Assembly (NCBI GenBank): GCA_031292735.1
Contig: JARLGP010000299.1
Coordinates: forward strand, 1-14,845
DNA length: 14,845 nucleotides
Reading direction: 5' to 3'
Origin: Holophaga sp.
GTDB taxonomy: Bacteria > Acidobacteriota > Holophagae > Holophagales > Holophagaceae
The position numbers were made by a program, and so were the translations under genes. The notes under the pieces are model-generated. The model ran no database searches and was not told the DNA's origin. It worked only from the letters and a program-made list of their open reading frames with translations. Below, in pieces: positions 7,712 to 14,235 of the stretch (within the stretch, counting starts at the first letter, position 1; each line of letters starts with the position of its first letter).

Positions 7712-7900
7712 AAGGCTCAAGCCATGAGCTTCTGCTACAATACCGGGCGCATGCTGAGCGCCTTTGCCCCGACCATCATCGGCGCTCTTTCCATTTCCTT
7801 CGGTTTGGGCGGGGCGCTCACCTTCCTGGCCCTCGCTTTCGGAGCAGGGGCGGTCTCCATCTTCCTGCTCCCCGAAACCTGCGGCACGGAGCTGGCCTGA
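7712..7900 (+). pseudogene. C-terminal stub of a second MFS transporter
   Basis: An open frame from ATG 7724 to TGA 7900 encodes 58 residues (starting MSFCYNTGRMLSAFAPTIIG) that align without gaps to the last 57 residues of the full MFS transporter at 4538-5803. I count 38 identities in 57, including FCYNTGRM, SIFLLPET and GTEL. The likeness may extend a few codons upstream (KAQA before the ATG). The remaining ~360 codons of a transporter are absent, since the cyclase-family gene ends 35 bp upstream. Identity is too low for a recent copy of the neighbour, so this looks like the 3' end of a paralogous transporter gene that once stood in this operon and lost most of its length by deletion. An AAGG about 8 nt before the ATG means the stub could still be translated as a small two-helix membrane peptide. 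Its stop is one base before the pxpB start, so it may survive for translational coupling. Confidence 0.85.
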
Positions 7901-7901
7901 C

Positions 7902-8636
7902 ATGGCGACCCAAGCGTCCACCCCTTCCAAGCCTCCCGCCCTGCACGTGGAGCCCCTGGGCGACCAGGCCCTGCTGGCGGTCCTGGGCGAGGGCATCGAT
8001 CCCGGAGTGAACGACCGGGTGCATCAGCTCACCGCCCTGATCCGCGCCAGCGCCCTGCCGGGCATCGCCGACCTGATCCCTGCCTATGCCAACCTGGCGG
8101 TGCACTACGATCCCGTCGCCTGGGCCACGCAGGGCAGCCCGTACCAGGCGCTGCGCGACGAGCTGGTGCGGCTCTGGCGGAGCGCCGGCGCCGCGGCTCC
8201 CGCCGCCCCGCGCCAGGTGGAGATCCCGGTCTGCTACGGCCTGGAATACGGGCCCGACCTGGAGGCGGTGGCCGATCACTGCAAGCTGCCCGCCGAGGCC
8301 ATCGTGGCCCGCCACGCGGGCGCCGAGTACCGGGTCTACATGCTCGGCTTCGCCCCGGGCTTCCCCTACCTGGGCGGGCTGGACCCGGCCATCGCCGCGC
8401 CCCGGCGGGAAACGCCCCGGCTCAAGGTGCCGGCCGGATCGGTGGGCATTGCCGGGATGCAGACCGGGATCTACCCGCTGGAATCCCCCGGCGGCTGGCA
8501 GATCATCGGCCGGACCCCCAGGCGCCTGTTCCAGCCGGACCGGGAGGAACCCTGCCTGTTGCGGCCCGGGGACCGGCTGCGCTTCGTGCCGGTGGACCGC
8601 GAGGCCTACCTGGCCATGGACAGGGAGCGGTCATGA
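7902..8636 (+). CDS. pxpB: 5-oxoprolinase subunit PxpB (KipI-like)
   Basis: This 244-residue protein carries the KipI/PxpB signature: EPLGDQALLAVLGEGID near the N-terminus, then YMLGFAPGFPYLGGLDP, RLKVPAGSVGIAGMQTG and YPLESPGGWQIIGRTP in the cyclophilin-like C-terminal domain. With PxpC and PxpA it forms the bacterial 5-oxoprolinase, which hydrolyses 5-oxo-L-proline to L-glutamate at the cost of ATP. In Bacillus subtilis the same protein was first described as KipI, an inhibitor of the sporulation kinase KinA. The start is ATG 7902, one base after the stop of the MFS stub, with GGAG about 10 nt upstream. An in-frame ATG at 7764 would read the stub in the wrong frame and is rejected. The gene overlaps pxpC by 4 nt (ATGA), so the two are translationally coupled. 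Confidence 0.95.
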   Translation: MATQASTPSKPPALHVEPLGDQALLAVLGEGIDPGVNDRVHQLTALIRASALPGIADLIPAYANLAVHYDPVAWATQGSPYQALRDELVRLWRSAGAAAPAAPRQVEIPVCYGLEYGPDLEAVADHCKLPAEAIVARHAGAEYRVYMLGFAPGFPYLGGLDPAIAAPRRETPRLKVPAGSVGIAGMQTGIYPLESPGGWQIIGRTPRRLFQPDREEPCLLRPGDRLRFVPVDREAYLAMDRERS

Positions 8637-9634
8637 GCATCCTGGTTGATACCCCCGGCCTGCTCAGCACCATCCAGGACCTGGGCCGCATCGGCTTCCA
8701 GCATCTGGGCGTGGGCCCGGCCGGAGCCATGGACCCGGTGTCGCACCGGCTGGCCAACCTGCTGGTGGGCAACGCGCCCGGGGCGGCCACCTTGGAGATC
8801 ACCCTGGCCGGGCCCACCCTGCAGTTCCAGAGCGACACCCTGATCGCCCTGGCCGGCGCCGACCTGTCCCCCGAAGTCGAGGGGGTGCCGCTGCGCATGT
8901 GGCGGCCCACCCTGGTCCGGGCCGGGGCCACGCTGGCCTTCGGCGCGCCCCTCCAGGGCTGCCGCTGCTACCTGGCGGCGGCCGGCGGGTTCCAGGTGCC
9001 GCCGGTGATGGGCAGCGCCAGCACCCAGGCCAAGGCCGGCTTCGGCGGCTTCCAGGGCCGGCCCCTGCAGCGCGGCGACCAGCTGAAGACCGGCACCGCC
9101 CGGGAGCTCTACCCCGCCCTGCGCGAGCGCTTCGCCCGCGGCGGCCAGCCCAGCCTTGGGCTGGACTGGTTCCCGGCCTGGTACCGGGAACTGGACTTCC
9201 TGCGGCCGGCCAGCCTGCGGGTGATCCCGGGGCCCCAGTGGCCCTGCCTGACCGCGGCCGCCCGCAGCGCCTTCCTGGAGCAGAGCTTCCAGGTGGCGCC
9301 CAACTCCGACCGAATGGGCCTGCGCCTGAGCGGGCCCAGGCTGACCCTGGAACGGCCCATGGAGATGATCTCCTCCGGGGTGGCCACGGGCACCGTGCAG
9401 TTGCCCCCGGACGGCTCGCCGATCCTGCTGATGGCCGACCACCAGACCACGGGCGGCTACCCGCGGCTGGGCGAACTGGCCTCGGTGGACCTGGCCAGGG
9501 CGGCCCAGTTGCGTTCCCTGGAAAGCGTGCGGTTCGCCACCATCACCCTGGAGACGGCCCAGGCGCTGCTGCTGGAACGCGAAGCCCGGTTCCGCGCCCT
9601 GGCGCGGGTGCTGGCCGAACGGCAAACCTATTGA
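8633..9634 (+). CDS. pxpC: 5-oxoprolinase subunit PxpC (KipA-like, carboxyltransferase-fold family)
   Basis: This 333-residue protein has the biotin-dependent carboxyltransferase-like fold of the KipA/PxpC family. N-terminal hallmark: VDTPGLLSTIQDLGRIGFQH followed by GVGPAGAMDPVSHRLANLLVGN. C-terminal hallmarks: NSDRMGLRLSGP, EMISSGVATGTVQLPPDGSP and MADHQTTGGYPRLGELASVD. It partners PxpB in the oxoprolinase complex, and the pair is often fused or misannotated as urea carboxylase or allophanate hydrolase. It lacks biotin and ATP-grasp domains, as expected for a separate subunit. Its start overlaps the pxpB stop by 4 nt, and its stop is 13 nt before pxpA. Length is normal for the family and no defects are visible. 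Confidence 0.95.
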   Translation: MSILVDTPGLLSTIQDLGRIGFQHLGVGPAGAMDPVSHRLANLLVGNAPGAATLEITLAGPTLQFQSDTLIALAGADLSPEVEGVPLRMWRPTLVRAGATLAFGAPLQGCRCYLAAAGGFQVPPVMGSASTQAKAGFGGFQGRPLQRGDQLKTGTARELYPALRERFARGGQPSLGLDWFPAWYRELDFLRPASLRVIPGPQWPCLTAAARSAFLEQSFQVAPNSDRMGLRLSGPRLTLERPMEMISSGVATGTVQLPPDGSPILLMADHQTTGGYPRLGELASVDLARAAQLRSLESVRFATITLETAQALLLEREARFRALARVLAERQTY

Positions 9635-9647
9635 TTCTGGAGCGGAC

Positions 9648-10418
9648 ATGAGCAAGCACATCGACCTCAACTGCGATATGGGCGAAAGCTACGGCGCCTG
9701 GACCATGGGCCAGGACGAGGCCCTGCTGGAACTGGCCACCAGCGCCAACATCGCCTGCGGCTACCACGCCGGCGATCCCGCCACCATGATGCGCACCGCC
9801 AGGATCGCCGTGGCCAAGGGCGTGGCGGTGGGGGCGCATCCCTCGCTCCCGGATCTCCAGGGCTTCGGCCGCCGGACCATGGCCATCTCGCCCGACGAGG
9901 CCCGGGCCATGACCCTCTACCAGATCGGCGCCCTGGACGCCTTCGCCCGGGCCGCCGGCGGCAGGCTGGCCCACGTCAAGGCCCACGGCGCCCTCTACAA
10001 CATGGCGGCCAGGGACCGCCGCCTGGCCGACGCCATCGCCTCCGCCGTGCGCGACTTCGATCCCGCCCTCATCCTGGTGGGCCTCTCCGGCAGCGAGCTG
10101 ATCAAGGCCGGCCGGGCCGCGGGCCTCACCTGCGCCAGCGAAGTGTTCGCCGACCGCGGCGTGGAGCCCGACGGCAGCCTCACCCCCCGCGGCCAGCCGG
10201 GCGCCATGATCGAGGACGAGGACCTGGCCGTGACCCGGGTGCTGCGCATGATCGAGGAAGGCAAGGTGACCGGCCGGGACGGGGTGGATGTGGCCATCCA
10301 GGCCGACACCGTGTGCATCCACGGCGACCAGCCCAAGGCGTTGGCCTTCGCCCGCCGGCTGCGGGACGCCCTGGCCAAGGCGGGCGTGGAAGTGCGGGTG
10401 CCGTCCCGGACTAATTAG
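9648..10418 (+). CDS. pxpA: 5-oxoprolinase subunit PxpA (LamB/YcsF family)
   Basis: This 256-residue LamB/YcsF protein has a (beta/alpha)7-type barrel related to polysaccharide deacetylases. Conserved blocks are all present: IDLNCDMGESYGAWTMG, ANIACGYHAGDPATM, GAHPSLPDLQGFGRR, HVKAHGALYNMAA, EVFADRGVEPDGSLTPRG and ADTVCIHGDQPKA. The conserved Asp, His and Glu residues in these blocks line the likely active site. It is the third subunit of the ATP-dependent 5-oxoprolinase that returns 5-oxoproline to glutamate. A GGAG ribosome site lies 5 nt before the ATG. It is the last gene of the operon; an AT-rich promoter-like region begins immediately after its stop, and no intrinsic terminator is seen. 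Confidence 0.96.
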   Translation: MSKHIDLNCDMGESYGAWTMGQDEALLELATSANIACGYHAGDPATMMRTARIAVAKGVAVGAHPSLPDLQGFGRRTMAISPDEARAMTLYQIGALDAFARAAGGRLAHVKAHGALYNMAARDRRLADAIASAVRDFDPALILVGLSGSELIKAGRAAGLTCASEVFADRGVEPDGSLTPRGQPGAMIEDEDLAVTRVLRMIEEGKVTGRDGVDVAIQADTVCIHGDQPKALAFARRLRDALAKAGVEVRVPSRTN

Positions 10419-10430
10419 AACTGATTTCCA

Positions 10431-10459
10431 TTGACACCCATCTCAAATAGAATTAATTT
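10431..10459 (+). promoter_or_regulatory. Promoter candidate for the TonB-dependent receptor
   Basis: A perfect -35 TTGACA (10431-10436) is followed at 17 bp by TAATTT (10454-10459), a poor -10. An overlapping alternative is TTTCCA (10425-10430) with TAGAAT (10448-10453), also at 17 bp. The AT-rich gap of ~70 bp contrasts sharply with the flanking genes. Confidence 0.5.
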
Positions 10460-10485
10460 CCATTAAGGAATTGATTCCATTTGAG
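10442..10485. repeat. 44-bp imperfect palindrome over the receptor promoter and leader
   Basis: CTCAAATaGAATtAATT (10442-10458) faces AATTgATTCcATTTGAG (10469-10485). The arms are 17 bp with two non-Watson-Crick positions, both allowing G-U pairs in one strand's RNA. The 10-nt centre is TCCATTAAGG. The right arm ends in the GAG of the ribosome-binding site of the next gene, so folding in mRNA could hide it. It also fits a repressor operator covering the -10 region. Confidence 0.65.
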
Positions 10486-10491
10486 GTGGAT

Positions 10492-12900
10492 GTGGAAACA
10501 CGCTGTTGCAGGATCCTGACCAGCATCCTCGCGGCCGGGCCGCTGCTGGTGGCCGCCCCGGCCGCCAGCAGCGGCACCCTTTCCGGCCGGATCCGGGACG
10601 ACCAGGGCCGGCCCGTGGCCGGGGCCCAGGTGGTGCTGGCGGGCAAGGTCTCCGGCTACCGCCAGGCCGTGGCTTCCGATGCCCATGGCCGGTACACCCT
10701 CTTCAACGTGCCGTTCAGCGACTACCAGCTCACCGCCCAGGCCCCCGGGTTCGACCCCGCCCAGCGGCCGCTGGCCGTGCGCTCCAGCCTGCCGGTGAAT
10801 GGCGACTTCACCCTGCGGGCGCCTTCCACCACCGTGGTGGTGGAAGCGCCGGCCAGCCTGCTCACCGACCACCCCTCCAGCCATCAGGAGATCGACCGGA
10901 GCACCATCGAAACCGCTCCAGCGGCGGTGCAGAGCCGCGCGCTGGAGAGCATCCTGCTCACCACCCCGGGGTTCATCCAGGACGAGAACGGGCGCTTCCA
11001 TTTCCGCGGCAGCCACGGCCAGGTGATGTACGTGGTGGACGGAGTGCCGGTCACCGACCAGGTGCAGGCCACCTTTTCCAATTCCATGGACCCGGCCCAG
11101 GTGGAAAGCATGGACGTGATCACCGGGGGCGTCAGCGCCGAGTTCGGCGGCAAGCCCGGAGCCGTGGTGAACCTCACCTCCCGGTCGGGGCTGGGCACCC
11201 CCGGCGGGTTCGCGGGCGAAGCCAGCCTCGGCGCCGCCCGGTTCAACACCCTGGAGGCGGGGACCAGCCTGCGCGGCGGCGACGACCGTTCCGGCTGGTT
11301 CGTGACCCTGGCCGGATCCCAAAGCGACCGGTTCCTGGACCCGGTCAATTTCGACAACCTGCACAACCACGGCGCCACCGGGCGCCTGTTCACGCGGTTC
11401 GACCAGGTGCTGAGCGACACCGACAGCCTGCGGCTTTCCTTGAGCGGGGGCCAGACCAACCGGGACGTGGTGAACCTGGCCAGCCAGCAGGCGGCGGGCA
11501 TGAACCAGCGGGTGGACAACCTCGACCAGAACCTGAGCCTGGGCTGGACCCACCTGTACAGCCCCACCCGGAGCCTGACCGCCACCCTGTTCTACCGGCA
11601 CAGCGACTCGCGGTTGCTGCCCACCGAAGCGCTCCAGCCCGGGTTCCCGGGCGGCGGCCCCGATACCCCCGAATGGGCCCGGCACCGGCAGCTCCTGGAC
11701 AACCAGGGCATCACCACCGCCTACACCCAGGTGAATGGCGGCAACACCCTCAAGACCGGCCTGCAGTATGTGCGCTACCCCAGCCACGAGACCTTCGCCT
11801 TCGCCATCACCGACCCGACCTTCGAGGGCGTCGTCAGCGGATCCCCGCTGTGGCCGTACACCCCGGGAGGCGGCGGGGGCCTGTTCCAGTTCGATGACCG
11901 GATCGCGCCCACCCTGGCTTCGGCCTTCGTCCAGGACGACCTGAAGGCTGGCAACCTGAGCCTGGGCCTGGGGCTGCGCTTCGACAGCTACTCCCTGCGC
12001 GACTACACCCAGACCCAGTGGCAGCCGCGGCTGGGCCTTGCCTACCTGGTGCCCGCCAGCGGCACCCAGTTCCGGGCGGCCTACGACCGGCTCATGATCA
12101 CCCCAGAAAACGAGGGCCTGGCGGTGTCCACCTCCCAGCAGGTCTGGACCGCCACCTCCGGCGCGGGCACCCCGGTGGCCCAGCTCCGGCCGGAACTCCA
12201 GGACAGCTACCTGCTGGGGGTGGACCAGCAGCTGGGCCAGGTGGCCAGGATCACCCTCGACTACTGGTGGAAGACCAGCGTCAACCCCGCGGACAACTCC
12301 CAGTTCCTGAACACCGGCCTGCTCTACCCCATCGCCGCGGCCCGGGGCAGGTTCCACGGCATGGACCTGCGGATCGACCTTGTCCCGGTGCGCGGCTGGT
12401 CCGGCTACGTCAGCGCCGGCACCGTGCGCACCGTCTTCTTCAACCCCACCGTGGGCGGGCTGGACGCGGCGAGCAGTGCCGACAACAGCCTCCCCTACCT
12501 CATCGACCACGACCAGCGGCTCACCCTGCAGACCGGCGCGCGCTACGAGCTCCAGGGCTTTTTCGGCCAGGTGGCCTGCCGCTACGATTCCGGCCTGGTG
12601 GCCGGCGACCCCACCGCCCCGGGAGTGGCCGGCAACCCTGACTACAATTTCGGCATTTCCCACGTGCACCCGGTGAACGACAGCCTGGCGGGCAGCTATT
12701 GGCGGGTGGACCCGCGGACGGTGTGGACCCTCAACGCCGGCCAGGAGTTCAAGCTGGCCAACCAGCGCAGCCTGTTGGCCGAGCTGGACCTGCTCAACGT
12801 GTTCAACGAGAAGGCTATCTACAACTTCCTGAGCACCTTCGGCGGCACCCATGTGATCCCGCCGCGCACCCTGGCCGCCCGGCTCAATTACCGGTTCTAG
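10492..12900 (+). CDS. TonB-dependent outer-membrane receptor with N-terminal carboxypeptidase-regulatory-like domain
   Basis: This 802-residue protein has an Oar/SusC-like architecture. It starts with a signal peptide (METRCCRILTSILAAGPLLV, cleavage near AAPAASS), then an Ig-like carboxypeptidase-regulatory domain (about residues 30-110: LSGRIRDDQGRPVAGAQVVL, YTLFNVPFSDYQLTA). Next come a TonB-box-like TTVVVEA, a plug domain (about 120-235: FHFRGSHGQVMYVVDGVPV, MDVITGGVSAEFGGKPGAVV) and a beta-barrel ending in the aromatic ...ARLNYRF. Such receptors use TonB energy to import bulky or scarce ligands. GTG 10492 is chosen because GAGG lies 5 nt upstream and it gives a compact signal peptide; TTG 10471 and GTG 10486 are in-frame alternatives. 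No TonB/ExbBD or surface lipoprotein partner is nearby. Adjacency to pxpA suggests a peptide or pyroglutamyl ligand, which is inference only. It is tail-to-tail with the hemerythrin gene, sharing CTAG. Confidence 0.9.
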   Translation: METRCCRILTSILAAGPLLVAAPAASSGTLSGRIRDDQGRPVAGAQVVLAGKVSGYRQAVASDAHGRYTLFNVPFSDYQLTAQAPGFDPAQRPLAVRSSLPVNGDFTLRAPSTTVVVEAPASLLTDHPSSHQEIDRSTIETAPAAVQSRALESILLTTPGFIQDENGRFHFRGSHGQVMYVVDGVPVTDQVQATFSNSMDPAQVESMDVITGGVSAEFGGKPGAVVNLTSRSGLGTPGGFAGEASLGAARFNTLEAGTSLRGGDDRSGWFVTLAGSQSDRFLDPVNFDNLHNHGATGRLFTRFDQVLSDTDSLRLSLSGGQTNRDVVNLASQQAAGMNQRVDNLDQNLSLGWTHLYSPTRSLTATLFYRHSDSRLLPTEALQPGFPGGGPDTPEWARHRQLLDNQGITTAYTQVNGGNTLKTGLQYVRYPSHETFAFAITDPTFEGVVSGSPLWPYTPGGGGGLFQFDDRIAPTLASAFVQDDLKAGNLSLGLGLRFDSYSLRDYTQTQWQPRLGLAYLVPASGTQFRAAYDRLMITPENEGLAVSTSQQVWTATSGAGTPVAQLRPELQDSYLLGVDQQLGQVARITLDYWWKTSVNPADNSQFLNTGLLYPIAAARGRFHGMDLRIDLVPVRGWSGYVSAGTVRTVFFNPTVGGLDAASSADNSLPYLIDHDQRLTLQTGARYELQGFFGQVACRYDSGLVAGDPTAPGVAGNPDYNFGISHVHPVNDSLAGSYWRVDPRTVWTLNAGQEFKLANQRSLLAELDLLNVFNEKAIYNFLSTFGGTHVIPPRTLAARLNYRF

Positions 12901-13331
12901 GTCCTTTTTGCCTCTTCCAGGAACCCGGCGTAAGCCTTGTCCACGTCGCGGATGTGGGCCAGGAAGATGGTGGCGAAGATCTCGGGCAGGGAGGTGAGGG
13001 GCGGGGAGTCGGGCGAGCTGAACTGGTCGATCAGCCCACGGCAGCGCTCCACCAGCACCTCGTGCTCGGCCCGGTGGGGCAGCAGCAGCGGATACTGGAT
13101 CAGCTCCAGGCGCGCCTCTTCGTCCCGGAAGTGGTCCAGCACGTAGTCCTCCAGCTGCTTGAGCCGGGCGCCCAGGGTCGCCAGCGGGAACGGCCCGCGC
13201 AGGCTTTCGTCCAGGCGCTCCAGGGCATGGAACATCCGCAGATGCTGCGCATCCAGGTCCGGGTCTCCCACCCGGCAGAGATCCTCGCTGGCGAAGCAGG
13301 AGGGGATGGAATCAGCCTGTTCACTTGTCAT
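12897..13331 (-). CDS. Bacteriohemerythrin (single-domain, O2-binding)
   Basis: This 144-residue four-helix hemerythrin domain has the full set of di-iron ligands visible in order: His in DAQHLRMF, HxxxE in DHFRDEE, HxxxH in HRAEH, and HxxxxD in HIRDVD. Such proteins bind O2 (or NO) at a non-heme di-iron centre and serve in oxygen storage, delivery or sensing, often in microaerophilic or metal-reducing bacteria. There is no fused signalling domain, signal peptide or membrane helix, so it should be cytoplasmic. The ATG at 13331-13329 has no clear Shine-Dalgarno sequence. Its stop overlaps the TonB-receptor stop within a shared CTAG at 12897-12900. It diverges from the nucleosidase gene across a ~200 bp spacer with a large inverted repeat. 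Confidence 0.92.
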   Translation of the reverse strand: MTSEQADSIPSCFASEDLCRVGDPDLDAQHLRMFHALERLDESLRGPFPLATLGARLKQLEDYVLDHFRDEEARLELIQYPLLLPHRAEHEVLVERCRGLIDQFSSPDSPPLTSLPEIFATIFLAHIRDVDKAYAGFLEEAKRT

Positions 13332-13382
13332 CTAGGCGCACCGTAAGCCGTTGTTAAAGAATTACCATTCCCGTTGCGCGCA

Positions 13383-13399
13383 GCCCCGGCATAAGGGGC
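13383..13399. repeat. Short hairpin competing with the large inverted repeat
   Basis: GCCCC (13383-13387), a 7-nt loop and GGGGC (13395-13399) can pair. The right arm uses the same bases as the left arm of the larger inverted repeat at 13394-13447, so the two structures exclude each other. Confidence 0.5.
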
Positions 13400-13447
13400 C
13401 GTAGCGGAATCGGGGCGAATGGGAAAGGTTATTCCGCAACGGCCCCT
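13394..13447. repeat. Long inverted repeat in the hemerythrin/nucleosidase divergent spacer
   Basis: GGGGCCGTaGCGGAAT (13395-13410) faces ATTCCGCaACGGCCCC (13431-13446). The 16-bp arms have a single mismatch, extend by one further A-T pair (13394/13447), and are separated by 20 bp. There is no T-tract on either side, so a terminator is unlikely. A divergent operator, an mRNA leader structure or a dispersed extragenic palindrome are the options. Confidence 0.8.
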
Positions 13448-13470
13448 AAGCATAAGCATAAACCATAACT
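13448..13470. repeat. CATAA-type short repeats
   Basis: Three near-copies of CATAA(G/A/C) occur at 13451, 13457 and 13464, directly right of the large inverted repeat. They form an AT-rich patch that could hold the -10 of the nucleosidase promoter on the plus strand. Confidence 0.4.
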
Positions 13471-13530
13471 TAAACGGGCCTGAAGGAAAACCCGGCTCAT
13501 GGGCTTGGGCATCCGGGTAGGATGGTGCCG

Positions 13531-14136
13531 ATGACCACCCGCCCATCCCTGCTGCTCGCCGCCTTTCCCCCTGAACTGGCCGGGATGGAGGCCGATCCTC
13601 CCGCCGGCTGGCGGGTGGCCTGCACTGGGGTGGGCGCGCTCACCGCGGCGGTGGCCACCGCCCGGTTGCTCGCCGACCTGACCCCGCGGCGGGTGCTGTT
13701 CGTGGGCACCTGCGGCGCGTACGACGAGCGCCTGGAGGTGGGCGGCCTGCTGGTTGCCTCTGAAGCGCTGGCCCTTTCCCTGGATGTGCTGGAGGGGCGC
13801 GCCTACCTGCCGGAAATCGCCGTCCACCGCTGGCCGGCCACCCTGGCCGCGGTGCTGGCCATCCCCTTCCCCGCCCTGCCCGTGGCGGTGCCTCCGGGCA
13901 TCACCCGGACCCTGGAAGGCGCCCGGCGCCTGGCCGGTTTCGCCGCCGTCGAGCACCTGGAGCTGACCGGCGTGTTCGCCGCCTGCCACGCGGCCGGCAT
14001 TCCCTGCGGGGCGGCCCTGGCCGTGGCCAACCGGGTGGGCCCCGACGCGCACGGGGAATGGCTGGCCAACCACCCGCGGGCGAGCCGGACCCTGATGGCC
14101 GCACTGCGGGACCACGGCGTCTTCCAGGCGCCTTGA
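13531..14136 (+). CDS. Nucleoside phosphorylase-superfamily nucleosidase, possibly futalosine hydrolase-like
   Basis: This is a small (201-residue) member of the purine nucleoside phosphorylase/nucleosidase superfamily. Visible marks: CTGVGALTAAVA near residue 31, FVGTCGAY at 57-64, the base/ribose-binding VEHLELTGVFAAC with Glu141 and Glu144, and a C-terminal AVANRVGPDAHGEW. An Asn where many family members have the catalytic Asp, with a downstream Trp, recalls futalosine hydrolase (MqnB) of the alternative menaquinone pathway, but no other mqn gene is in view. S-adenosylhomocysteine/methylthioadenosine nucleosidase or a purine phosphorylase remain possible. ATG 13531 is preferred, with an AGG 9 nt upstream; the in-frame ATG at 13522 abuts that AGG too closely. 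It is divergent from hemerythrin and convergent with comEC. Confidence 0.8.
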   Translation: MTTRPSLLLAAFPPELAGMEADPPAGWRVACTGVGALTAAVATARLLADLTPRRVLFVGTCGAYDERLEVGGLLVASEALALSLDVLEGRAYLPEIAVHRWPATLAAVLAIPFPALPVAVPPGITRTLEGARRLAGFAAVEHLELTGVFAACHAAGIPCGAALAVANRVGPDAHGEWLANHPRASRTLMAALRDHGVFQAP

Positions 14137-14234
14137 CCCCCAGGAGTGCATGGACCCTCCTGACCGCCTCGGCCGTTTCTGCCGCGCTGACCACTTCTGT
14201 CGCGCTGACCGCATCGGCCGCCCTGGCAGGCTGA
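14133..14234 (+). CDS. Possible 33-residue hydrophobic small protein
   Basis: A TTG start overlapping the nucleosidase stop (TTGA) opens 33 codons. After MTPRSAW they are almost entirely Ala, Leu, Val, Thr and Ser (residues 8-33), the profile of one membrane helix or an uncleaved signal sequence. The underlying DNA is an imperfect tandem repeat (CGCGCTGACC occurs twice, with TCGGCCG in both flanks), so the reading frame could be an accident of repeat composition. It ends 1 bp before the convergent comEC stop. An AGGCG sits 4 nt before the TTG. I do not recognise it. Confidence 0.25.
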   Translation: MTPRSAWTLLTASAVSAALTTSVALTASAALAG

Positions 14235-14235
14235 C

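Noticed and set aside
7764..7901. N-terminal extension of PxpB from an ATG at 7764
   Set aside because: This stretch reads the MFS stub in the wrong frame, and the PxpB family start fits ATG 7902, one base after the stub's stop.
10453..12852. A 799-codon minus-strand frame opposite the TonB receptor
   Set aside because: Low-complexity composition (G, A, V, H, Q) and no recognisable domain. The plus strand has a complete signal peptide, plug and barrel.
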